Positions 1 through 6,197 of a stretch of 9,224 nt of DNA are shown here, in pieces. The notes beneath the pieces are model-generated. The model did no database searches, was not told where the DNA came from, and was given only the letters and a program-made list of their open reading frames with translations. Position numbers and translations under genes: made by a program. Each line of letters opens with the position of its first letter. Positions within the stretch are counted from its first letter, which is position 1. Source of the stretch: M55B111 sp964614065 (GTDB lineage: Bacteria; Bipolaricaulota; Bipolaricaulia; M55B111); NCBI GenBank assembly GCA_964614065.1, contig CAZTJJ010000063.1:1-9224 (forward strand), read 5' to 3'.

Positions 1-1154
1 CGAGTCCTCATCACTTTCTTGAGTTCGTCCTTGTGCTGGATATACTTATCGCCGATATCGTTTCCAAGTTCGCTGAGTATTCGAAAGTTGTCTTTTAGTC
101 CAAGTTCTACGGTCTCTTGGTTCTGCTTTTTATTGAAGTCGGAGCCCAGTTTTTCTGGAATAAGGTCTATCGGTACGGAGTCGGTATGGCAACCAAGCTC
201 CTCGTATATTTCTACCTGGCCAAGCATTTCGACTGTTCTGTACAGGCGAACGGTAGCATCGTCGTACTTTCCTTCCTCACCCCGCCTTGTCGCGTTCCAG
301 AACATGTCGATAGCCAGTTTGCGGCCTATCCTCTTTTCAAAATCGAACCCAAAGGTCTCTTCCTGTAGTTCGTTTAGGAATCGTATGTTTTCATTAGTTT
401 CTTCTACTGAGAAAGTAAGGTCGTTATTCGTCTGTGCTAGGTCTTTGTAGGTGGCAAAATCCTCTGTGCTCGTCTTAAGCTTTTCTTTAACCCCTTTGTA
501 GTGAAACCGATCCCAGCGGGAGTAGCCTTCCGCCAGTTCCCGAATTGCGTTCAACAGGTACTCTACCCTGTCAGAATAGAGTTTTCCCTTTTGTAACGAA
601 TCGATGTAGTCTATCACGGTTTGAAACCTGTAATTATTAAAATTTCGCTGGATCTTACGTTTCGATTCGAGTGCCCTGACCTCCCATGGGTTTGTGGAGG
701 CGAGAACCTCCTCCATGCCGCCTTCTATATAACTAGAACCATCGCTTTCCTGTCTGTTTTCTCCCATGTAGACATAGCGGTACCCTTCGCCGAAGGTTGC
801 GGAAATAAGAGCATACCGGAAGCCCTTACCCAGCGTGGCTGCCACGAGGGCGGAAGACATGACCTTGCTCCCGCCAGTGTAGTCAAGGAGGGTTTCGTTG
901 GGATAAACGTTCTCTCCGGCCAAGGTTTCCACAGCTTTATTCGCCTTTTCGAAGCAATGGTTGAAATCCAGCGGGTCGTCTATGATTACAAATAATTTCT
1001 TTAATCCTCCGGAGCCGTATTCCCGTCCGATCTTATCGAAGTCTTTCTCGTCCTCCCGGGAAGTATAAAAACAGACTACCTCAGGTTTGAGGTTTTCAAT
1101 GCTATTGATCAGAGGCTCGGAAAGGGTCTCAACAGAAGTGATAAGTCCTCTCAT
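1..1154 (-). CDS. CARF-domain protein, Cas02710/TIGR02710 family (partial, C-terminus beyond left edge)
   Basis: Reading the minus strand from ATG at 1154 gives 384 uninterrupted codons to the window edge. AAAAGGAG (1161-1168) sits 6 nt upstream of the ATG and supports this start. The N-terminal half looks Rossmann-like: a beta strand ending VVCFYTS (26-32), LFVIIDD (54-60), then the diagnostic DYTGGSKVMSSAL at 91-103, the ligand-loop motif I associate with the TIGR02710/PF09670 branch of CARF proteins. The C-terminal half is helical and carries the family-like segment RRGEEGKYDDATVRLYR (290-306). In this family CARF senses cyclic oligoadenylate made by Cas10 of type III CRISPR systems, and the C-terminal HEPN-like part is an RNase. 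The first two bases of codon 385 are CG, so it is Arg, and the expected R-x4-6-H motif would fall just outside. No CRISPR repeats or other cas genes are in the window. Family call fairly sure; activity inferred. Confidence 0.82.
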   Translation of the reverse strand, partial: MRGLITSVETLSEPLINSIENLKPEVVCFYTSREDEKDFDKIGREYGSGGLKKLFVIIDDPLDFNHCFEKANKAVETLAGENVYPNETLLDYTGGSKVMSSALVAATLGKGFRYALISATFGEGYRYVYMGENRQESDGSSYIEGGMEEVLASTNPWEVRALESKRKIQRNFNNYRFQTVIDYIDSLQKGKLYSDRVEYLLNAIRELAEGYSRWDRFHYKGVKEKLKTSTEDFATYKDLAQTNNDLTFSVEETNENIRFLNELQEETFGFDFEKRIGRKLAIDMFWNATRRGEEGKYDDATVRLYRTVEMLGQVEIYEELGCHTDSVPIDLIPEKLGSDFNKKQNQETVELGLKDNFRILSELGNDIGDKYIQHKDELKKVMRT

Positions 1155-1230
1155 CTCCTTCTCCTTTTATTGGTGCCGGAATTTCTAAAACCCTATAAAT
1201 GAATTTTACAAAGTTCGAGACGAATAATCA

Positions 1231-1333
1231 GGGACGGAGTTTGACAGTTTGACATTATCGCACTTGCAGTTTCTATTGCGTTGGCTACGACAGCAGATAT
1301 TTAAGAAATTGTAAAAATGTCAAGCCCCGTCCC
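1231..1333. repeat. MITE-like element with terminal inverted repeats, copy 1
   Basis: The left end GGGACGGAGTTTGACA (1231-1246) is the inverted copy, with two mismatches, of the right end TGTCAAGCCCCGTCCC (1318-1333). The trinucleotide TCA flanks both sides (1228-1230 and 1334-1336), a possible 3-bp target duplication. The element contains no long gene of its own. A second copy with the same ends in the same orientation lies at 7472-7566. The interiors have diverged, and copy 1 carries an extra tandem TTTGACA unit near the left end (1240-1246 and 1248-1254). The right half overlaps the 3' end of the broken GH4 reading frame and supplies its last codons and stop. A miniature non-autonomous transposon is the best reading; I cannot name the parent family. 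Confidence 0.72.
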
Positions 1334-2083
1334 TCATTCTCAGAAAAGTGGCCGCTGGATTCGGTTACAAAGTAGCCAGATTCTTTCATCATCTCGAACC
1401 GCACGGGGTCCTGTTCGTAGATCTCCGGATCTTCAGATGCTTCAATAAGATGCGGATAAAGATCCTGTCCGTTCCGCTCGAGTTTCGTAAACCAGCTCAT
1501 ATGGTTTATCCCCCCACATTCAAAATCTAGCTCCTTGTAGGGGATATCAAGGTAGCCAGCCAGCTGCCTTGACGTGCTCTGCACGGAGTGACAGAGGCCG
1601 ACTATCTGCATGTCTGATACTCTGTTTGCGGCCATGGTCATCATGTGCATAGGGTTCGTTTAGTTTATGGGGACAGAGCTCCTCGGCGTCCCTGAGGATA
1701 TCTATCCAGGCAGGAATAGTCCGGAAAGCCTTCATAATTCCCCCCGGTCCTACGGTATCGCCAATGCACTGGTCAATCCCATATTTTTTGATCTTCGTAA
1801 TCTTTCTTGTCGTTTTCCACCCGGATACCTCGATCACATTTATGAGGTAATCACTGCCGAGCATTAGTTCCCTCCTATCGGTGGAAGTAGTGACCGTCCA
1901 GTTGGCTACAAGCTTAGAAATTAACTTTTCCGCCATCTTATCGGACAGACCCAGCCGTCTCTCGTTCAAATCTATGAGTGCGAAGGTCCCGCCATTCAGC
2001 TTTTCGGACAAGGCAATATCGCGAACCCAGGCATTAGTAAAGAAACTACCTGCTCCAATTATCGTTATCTTAGGACTTGACAT
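1285..2083 (-). pseudogene. Glycoside hydrolase family 4 (alpha-galactosidase/alpha-glucosidase-like), frameshifted and 3'-truncated
   Basis: GH4 enzymes cleave alpha- or beta-glycosides with NAD+ and a divalent metal by an oxidation-elimination route. The first frame (ATG 2083, upstream GGGAGGG near 2095) has the NAD-binding GAGS loop (KITIIGAGSFF), IDLNERR, and the family segment YGIDQCIGDTVGPGGIMKAFRTIP. Homology leaves this frame at about 1658-1663. It resumes in another frame at TNPMHMM (from 1659) and continues through VGLCHS (metal-binding Cys) and GGINHMSWF (metal-binding His). The lesion sits in the conserved NYTNPM motif and looks like a net loss of about 5 nt. Homology ends near 1334 at SGHFSEN; the last ~17 residues and the stop (1285-1287) come from the inserted repeat. 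About 270 of the usual ~430-470 residues remain, so the C-terminal catalytic part is gone. Almost certainly inactive. A weak promoter candidate upstream is TTGTTA (2128-2133, minus). Confidence 0.85.
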
Positions 2084-2199
2084 ACGTTAATATTCCCTCC
2101 CAAAAGATATTTCTTTTTTAACTTTCTTAACAAGAGAATGGCAGTATTACGGGGACTTTTCGACCTCTTTCTACCTGAGACAACTTGGAGTACTTTAAC

Positions 2200-2224
2200 T
2201 ATCACCTGGGCTTACTGGGTGATA
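2200..2224. repeat. Inverted repeat, 7-bp stem with 11-nt loop
   Basis: TATCACC (2200-2206) pairs perfectly with GGTGATA (2218-2224). No T-run follows on either strand, so an intrinsic terminator is unlikely. It could be an operator, an RNA hairpin or chance. Confidence 0.35.
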
Positions 2225-2312
2225 TCTAGGAAGCTGCGTTCATTCCCGTTCCCCATTTTTTGATTTAGATATTATGAACATTCACGGTACCGCCAATAAA
2301 TATTGTCAAGAA

Positions 2313-2325
2313 CCAAACGGTTTGG
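2313..2325. promoter_or_regulatory. Palindromic operator candidate CCAAAC-G-GTTTGG
   Basis: A perfect 6-bp inverted repeat around a single central G overlaps the predicted -35 box (2322-2327) of the promoter just downstream. A repressor bound here would block that promoter. The regulator is not in the window. Confidence 0.4.
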
Positions 2326-2350
2326 GAATTTCAAGAATTACCTATATAAG
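2322..2350 (+). promoter_or_regulatory. Sigma-70-type promoter upstream of the small Cys-rich frame
   Basis: TTGGGA (2322-2327, 4 of 6 to TTGACA) and TATAAG (2345-2350, 5 of 6 to TATAAT) are separated by 17 bp. AGGAGGGG (2357-2364) follows, so a leader with a strong ribosome site would point at the frame opening at 2376. Confidence 0.42.
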
Positions 2351-2375
2351 TAAGTTAGGAGGGGATAAAATATAG

Positions 2376-2600
2376 GTAAAACTAGACGAGAACCAAAATG
2401 GTTACCATTTTTGCGAGGAACATTTGGAGGAGCTTGGAAGACTCGATGAGTTAAATAACCCCGGCGAACTTATCGACTATCAGTACAGCAAGCCCGAGGA
2501 CCTTTGCCAAAAGTGTAAATTCCTGGCCGGTAATGAAGATTGTCTTCCCCTTTACGCGGAGGTGGGCAGTTTCACGAATGAAAGCCAAATAACCAGCTAA
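2376..2600 (+). pseudogene. Small cysteine-rich, probably zinc-binding protein lacking a normal start codon
   Basis: An open frame of 74 codons ends at TAA 2598-2600 and begins directly after an in-frame TAG (2373-2375); its first codon is GTA, not a start. The composition looks coded: HFCEEHLEELGRLDEL, then LCQKCKFLAGNEDC near the middle, giving C-x2-H and C-x2-C clusters like a small zinc-binding fold. A promoter and AGGAGGGG (2357-2364) stand in the right place, 11 nt before GTA, as if a start codon had mutated. The only in-frame recognised start is TTG at 2424 with GAGG at 2415-2418, giving 58 residues but losing the first Cys/His pair. I do not recognise a family. It may be a start-codon pseudogene, a 58-residue protein, or a real gene with a base error near 2373-2378. 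Confidence 0.5.
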
Positions 2601-2658
2601 CCCGTCCAATAAGCCAAGGATCTACACGGCACCAATATAAATGGCTCACCTGTGAGTG

Positions 2659-3768
2659 TTAACGCAAGCCCTCCGTTACCTCTTTTACATCTTGAGCTCT
2701 TTTCTCGTCCAATGGTATCTTTCGAATTCCTTCCTTTTCGAAGTCTATCTTATTTAAGTCGATTTTCCTGACTCTTCGGTTGAACATCGTGTGATAATAA
2801 GTGATCAAATTAGTCGTGTCATGGGCCACGGTCCACTGGGTGTCTGAGGGTAGCTTTGTATCTCCAGTCCTTCCTCCTTCCCCCTGACTGGCGGGTACGT
2901 TGAAGCTGTCCATAATCCGGAAGAACTGATTGACCGTATCCATACCCCCTTTAGTGGGATAAGAGATTTCTTTTAATACCACTGCCCGGACGAACCTAGA
3001 AGGAGCGGTGTAATCACCGGGAAGTCCAAGGAGGCCGGAACCCGACGCTAAAGGAGTTATCTTGAGATCCACCCACGTTTTATCTTCAAACGGCTTGATT
3101 GTCAAAAATCCGTAGTTTCTTAAGTTCTGCAGATGCCAGTCGAACGTGGGGTTATTAGTGATTACTCCTACCGGGTTATTGTAAAATTTGGGTTCCCCGT
3201 TCAGGTATTCGATAACAAGTGAATCTCCACTCGAATCTACCACCAAAAAGTGCACCGGTGCGGGTTTATTGATCGCCGGATCCACCACGGGAACTACCCT
3301 TACTTCTTTCATGCCCTCCCGTACCTCGGAAATGGTGGAGAAATTTGATAAAACGTACTGTAATACCTCGGTCGGTGATATGCATTTATCGGCAAAAGCT
3401 GGGTCGTACTCTGTATATTCTGCAAACCCTTCGTGATAAAATTGGCCTATGGCAAGCCCTTTTTCATTCATCCCGTCGTTAATCACTCTGTCCAAGAGTA
3501 GGAAACTTAAGAATCCGTACTTTCCTTCCCATTTAAGCCCGTTTTTGCCATCTGGTGTTGTCCCCTGAAAAGTGACACCTCTTGGATAGACAGCTGCCTC
3601 AGTATGTGTGTCAAATCCGGACCATTCCTGGGTTCTCCCGTAGACTACCGTGCCGTCTTCACCTTCCAGTACAAGTCCTGTACAGGCAGTGACTGAATAG
3701 ATGGAAAGGGAGAGAATCGTAATTAATACTAAAAGATGTAGTAAGTAGTAGCGAACTGTTTTGTTCAT
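2659..3768 (-). CDS. Secreted choloylglycine hydrolase/penicillin V acylase-family Ntn hydrolase (leftward paralogue)
   Basis: 369 residues; start ATG 3768 is preceded by AGGAGAGG. A 28-residue signal peptide ends in SVTA directly before Cys29, the N-terminal nucleophile expected for this PF02275 family, which cleaves amide bonds of conjugated bile salts, penicillin V or N-acyl amino acids and lactones. Family positions are kept: R45 (Cys+16, GRTQEW), an acidic residue at Cys+19 that is E48 instead of the usual Asp, DGMNEKGL at 98-105, TNNP at 204-207, and R258 in PGDYTAPSRF. Length is typical. VTAC also fits a lipobox; lipidation would block the nucleophile, so signal peptidase I cleavage is more consistent with activity. 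It is transcribed divergently from a paralogue at 3973. Family call firm; substrate unknown, and bile salts are unlikely to be the native one unless the host lives in a gut. Confidence 0.9.
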   Translation of the reverse strand: MNKTVRYYLLHLLVLITILSLSIYSVTACTGLVLEGEDGTVVYGRTQEWSGFDTHTEAAVYPRGVTFQGTTPDGKNGLKWEGKYGFLSFLLLDRVINDGMNEKGLAIGQFYHEGFAEYTEYDPAFADKCISPTEVLQYVLSNFSTISEVREGMKEVRVVPVVDPAINKPAPVHFLVVDSSGDSLVIEYLNGEPKFYNNPVGVITNNPTFDWHLQNLRNYGFLTIKPFEDKTWVDLKITPLASGSGLLGLPGDYTAPSRFVRAVVLKEISYPTKGGMDTVNQFFRIMDSFNVPASQGEGGRTGDTKLPSDTQWTVAHDTTNLITYYHTMFNRRVRKIDLNKIDFEKEGIRKIPLDEKRAQDVKEVTEGLR

Positions 3769-3800
3769 AATACCTCTCCTTTATTTATAAGTAATAATTT

Positions 3801-3829
3801 ATTGTAACAATTTAAAAATAAGCTGTCAA
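3801..3829 (-). promoter_or_regulatory. Promoter of the leftward Ntn hydrolase
   Basis: On the minus strand TTGACA (3829-3824) is followed after exactly 17 bp by TACAAT (3806-3801), 6/6 and 5/6 matches to consensus. It lies about 33 bp upstream of the ATG at 3768. Its -35 is half of a 9-bp inverted repeat shared with the rightward promoter. Confidence 0.72.
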
Positions 3830-3884
3830 AAGTACATACTATGATTAAATATAAAGGTTATAAATATAAACGCCGCTTTTGACA
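3824..3884. promoter_or_regulatory. Mirrored -35 inverted repeat in the divergent promoter region
   Basis: TGTCAAAAG (3824-3832) and CTTTTGACA (3876-3884) are perfect inverted 9-mers 43 bp apart and contain the -35 boxes of the two divergent promoters. The arms extend the consensus by AAG outside the hexamer, which suggests either matched promoter strength or a shared regulator site. AT-rich sequence fills the interval. Confidence 0.5.
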
Positions 3885-3907
3885 ATAATTTTACTATGGA
3901 GTAGAGT
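3879..3907 (+). promoter_or_regulatory. Promoter of the rightward hydrolase operon
   Basis: TTGACA (3879-3884) and TAGAGT (3902-3907, 4 of 6) are spaced by 17 bp. The predicted transcript would start near 3914 and carry the 3930-3949 hairpin in its leader before the Shine-Dalgarno at 3961-3966. Confidence 0.55.
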
Positions 3908-3929
3908 AAATGGTGTAAATAATCAATAT

Positions 3930-3949
3930 ATATCCATAAATATGGATAT
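3930..3949. repeat. Leader inverted repeat, 8-bp stem with AAAT loop
   Basis: ATATCCAT (3930-3937) pairs perfectly with ATGGATAT (3942-3949). It falls between the predicted transcription start and the ribosome site (3961-3966) of the rightward operon. It could be an operator or a weak leader hairpin; the stem is AT-rich and there is no U-tract, so it is not a terminator. Confidence 0.45.
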
Positions 3950-3972
3950 TAAGCATGGAAGAGGAGGTTTTC

Positions 3973-5076
3973 ATGGTCAATCGGTGTAATTTTATTAGTT
4001 TGAAATTGGTAACCATCTTAGTCACAGTTGCGCTTTCTATGGGGCTTGTGGTCTCGGCTGAAGCCTGTACTCGTGCGCTCTATGTAGGTGATAACGGATT
4101 GGTCGTCACTGGACGGTCCATGGATTGGGGTGAGGATATGCATTCCGAACTTTGGGTTTTCCCTAAAGGGATGAGCCGGAACGGAGCTGCCGGTCCGGAC
4201 AGTGTCACCTGGACGTCGAAGTACGGTAGCCTCATCGTCTCCACTTACGCGGGGGGCTCTGTCGACGGGATGAACGAAGAGGGGCTGGTTATGAATGGGC
4301 TTTTCCTAGCGGAGTCTGATTTTGGACCATCGGATGATCGCCCGACTATATCTATTACCGCCCTCGGGCAGTATATTCTAGATAACTTCGGCAGCGTGTC
4401 GGAAGCCGTCGAAGGGATGAGTAGTGACCCAATCCGGGTTATTGCCCCCATATTACCTAACGGGAGGGGTTCTCACTGTCATGTTTCCCTTTCGGATCCC
4501 ACTGGAGATTCCGCAATTTTCGAGTACATCGACGGCGACCTAGTCATTCACCACGGCAAAGAATACAAAGTGATGACAAACTCCCCGAGCTACGATCAGC
4601 AGCTAGCCATCAAGAGATACTGGGAAGGCGTAGATCCGCTTACGTTCCTGCCGGGTTCGATCAGAGGCGCCGATCGGTTTGCCCGCGTCTCTTTTCTAAT
4701 CAACAACATTCCCACGAAACTTGATCCCAACACCATTACGGCAGTGCCGGACGAGACCTACGAGAACCAGGCTGTAGCTAGCGTGTTGAGCGTAATACGG
4801 TCCATTGGAACTCCGCTGGGTATCTCCGTTCCCTCCAAACCAAACCTATCTTCGACGCTTTGGCGCACGGTTTGGAATCAGAGTGATCTAATTCTCTACT
4901 TTGATTCCGCCACCACTCCCAACACTTTCTGGGTCCCACTCTCGCAACTGGACTTCTCGGCTGACGCGGAAGTGAAGAAGCTTCCCATGGATGAGGAAGA
5001 GGTATACGCAGGGAATGCCGCAGACGAATTCGTAGTTACGGAACCCTTTGAGTTCATACCGGCGAAGGAGAACTAG
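3973..5076 (+). CDS. Secreted choloylglycine hydrolase/penicillin V acylase-family Ntn hydrolase (rightward paralogue)
   Basis: I place the start at ATG 3973 (367 residues) because AGGAGG at 3961-3966 sits just upstream; a start at ATG 3955 would put this ribosome site inside the gene. The signal peptide ends in VSAEA before Cys32, the presumed nucleophile. Conserved positions: R48 and D51 in GRSMDW (Cys+16 and +19), DGMNEEGL at 98-105, TNSP at 202-205, and R235 in GADRF. The Asp at Cys+19 and the GRSMDW form are the usual ones, unlike the E48 of the divergent paralogue, so the two may differ in substrate. The family hydrolyses amide bonds of N-acylated small molecules such as penicillin V, conjugated bile salts or acyl-homoserine lactones. 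Probable first gene of an operon with the HAD and C69 genes. Confidence 0.9.
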   Translation: MVNRCNFISLKLVTILVTVALSMGLVVSAEACTRALYVGDNGLVVTGRSMDWGEDMHSELWVFPKGMSRNGAAGPDSVTWTSKYGSLIVSTYAGGSVDGMNEEGLVMNGLFLAESDFGPSDDRPTISITALGQYILDNFGSVSEAVEGMSSDPIRVIAPILPNGRGSHCHVSLSDPTGDSAIFEYIDGDLVIHHGKEYKVMTNSPSYDQQLAIKRYWEGVDPLTFLPGSIRGADRFARVSFLINNIPTKLDPNTITAVPDETYENQAVASVLSVIRSIGTPLGISVPSKPNLSSTLWRTVWNQSDLILYFDSATTPNTFWVPLSQLDFSADAEVKKLPMDEEEVYAGNAADEFVVTEPFEFIPAKEN

Positions 5077-5141
5077 CATCTATAGTTTCTTGGTGATTGC
5101 GGCGTTAGAGAGCTCCTGGATATTTCAAAAGGAGTAATACA

Positions 5142-6149
5142 ATGAACCCAAAACGAACTTTCCTGATTGTAGTTAGCCTAGTCTTTCTCTTGACTTTTTG
5201 TTGCATAGCCGCAGTGGAGAACGCCCACCCTCTACCATCTTGGAACGATGGCTCCACTAAACAGAGCATCATAGAATTCGTGGAGACGGTGACGACTGAG
5301 GGATCACCCGACTACGTAGCGCCAGCGAAGCGTATCGCCGTCTTCGACAACGATGGCACTCTTTGGGCTGAACAGCCACTGTATTTCGAAGGGTTCTTCA
5401 CGGTTGACCGGGTAAAAACGCTTGCATCAGGACATCCAGAGTGGAAGGAGGAAGAACCGTTTGCCTCGCTGCTAACAGGGAATGCAAGGGAGGTGCTTGC
5501 GGGGGACGTACAATCAATGCAAGAAATCCTCATAGCCACTCACTCCGGAATGTCCACGGAAGAGTTCGAAAAACTTGTTAACCGTTGGATAAGTACGGCA
5601 AAACATCCCGTAACAAACCGCCCATTCACACAAATGGTATACCAACCGATGCTTGAATTAATGGCATACCTACGTGCCAGTGGCTTTAAAACCTTTATCG
5701 TGTCCGGAGGCGGTTCCGAATTTATGCGTCCGTGGGCTGAAGATGTGTATGGTATCCCGCCCGAGCAGGTCGTCGGTACCACCGTAAAGACTAAGTACGA
5801 AATGTGCAACAACAAACCGGTTTTGATGCGCCTGCCCGAATTTGATTTTATTGACGTTAACGAAGGTAAACCTATAGGTATTCAAAAGTTCATCGGGCGA
5901 GTGCCCTTGGTGGCCTTTGGCAATTCCGATGGAGATCTTCAGATGCTTCAATGGACCGATGCAGGTCCAGGTAAGCGATTATCAGCCGTTATCCACCATA
6001 CTGACGCGGAGCGCGAGTGGGCCTATGATGACCAGTCTCCCATCGGCCATCTGGAAGAAACGCTGAAGACAGCGAACGCTAAAGGGTGGACCGTCGTGGA
6101 CATGAAGCGCGACTGGAAGTTTATTTTTCATAAGGAAGAGAATCCATAG
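5142..6149 (+). CDS. Secreted HAD-superfamily phosphatase-like hydrolase
   Basis: 335 residues; ATG 5142 follows AAAAGGAG (5127-5134). A hydrophobic N-terminus (7-24) looks like a Sec signal peptide or anchor. LTFC does not fit a lipobox because Phe precedes Cys. All HAD motifs are visible: motif I FDNDGTLW with nucleophile D69 and acid/base D71; motif II Ser188 in FIVSGGG; motif III Lys249 in GIQKF; motif IV GNSDGDLQML with D263 and D265 for Mg2+. The residues between motifs I and II form a helical cap of type C1. This suggests an exported Mg2+-dependent phosphomonoesterase; the substrate is not evident. The gene starts 65 bp after the Ntn hydrolase and ends 48 bp before the C69 gene, same strand, with no terminator between, so co-transcription is likely. 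General family sure, specific function not. Confidence 0.85.
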   Translation: MNPKRTFLIVVSLVFLLTFCCIAAVENAHPLPSWNDGSTKQSIIEFVETVTTEGSPDYVAPAKRIAVFDNDGTLWAEQPLYFEGFFTVDRVKTLASGHPEWKEEEPFASLLTGNAREVLAGDVQSMQEILIATHSGMSTEEFEKLVNRWISTAKHPVTNRPFTQMVYQPMLELMAYLRASGFKTFIVSGGGSEFMRPWAEDVYGIPPEQVVGTTVKTKYEMCNNKPVLMRLPEFDFIDVNEGKPIGIQKFIGRVPLVAFGNSDGDLQMLQWTDAGPGKRLSAVIHHTDAEREWAYDDQSPIGHLEETLKTANAKGWTVVDMKRDWKFIFHKEENP

Positions 6150-6197
6150 AGTAGAGAGCGATAGATGTCGACGTGCGTTCAGGAACAAGGAGGAATA

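Larger units (their letters stand above)
2084..2375. other. Sparse intergenic stretch between the GH4 remnant and the small Cys-rich frame
   Basis: No convincing gene. It holds the ribosome site of the GH4 remnant (GGGAGGG near 2095-2100), a 7-bp inverted repeat at 2200-2224, and, towards the right, a promoter with an overlapping palindrome (2313-2350) and an AGGAGGGG Shine-Dalgarno (2357-2364). These last belong to the following small reading frame. Confidence 0.6.

Noticed and set aside
19..995. Plus-strand open frames at 19-450, 117-368 and 621-995
   Set aside because: They lie antisense to the long CARF frame, have no ribosome sites and no recognisable protein features.
2138..2263. A 41-codon ATG frame (MAVLRGLFDLFLPETTW...), with an LPET-like motif, hydrophobic stretch and RK tail reminiscent of a sortase signal
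   Set aside because: No convincing ribosome site, the motif lacks the Gly of LPxTG, and there is no upstream protein it could belong to; short frames like this arise by chance.
2286..2293. CGGTACCG palindrome
   Set aside because: Eight bases only and not positioned at a promoter element; likely chance.
2645..2656. CTCAC-CT-GTGAG hairpin just after the stop of the leftward acylase
   Set aside because: Only 5 bp with a 2-nt centre and no clear U-tract; too weak to call a terminator.
3955..3972. Earlier ATG for the rightward acylase
   Set aside because: The Shine-Dalgarno AGGAGG (3961-3966) would lie inside the coding sequence; ATG 3973 is correctly spaced from it and gives a clean signal peptide.
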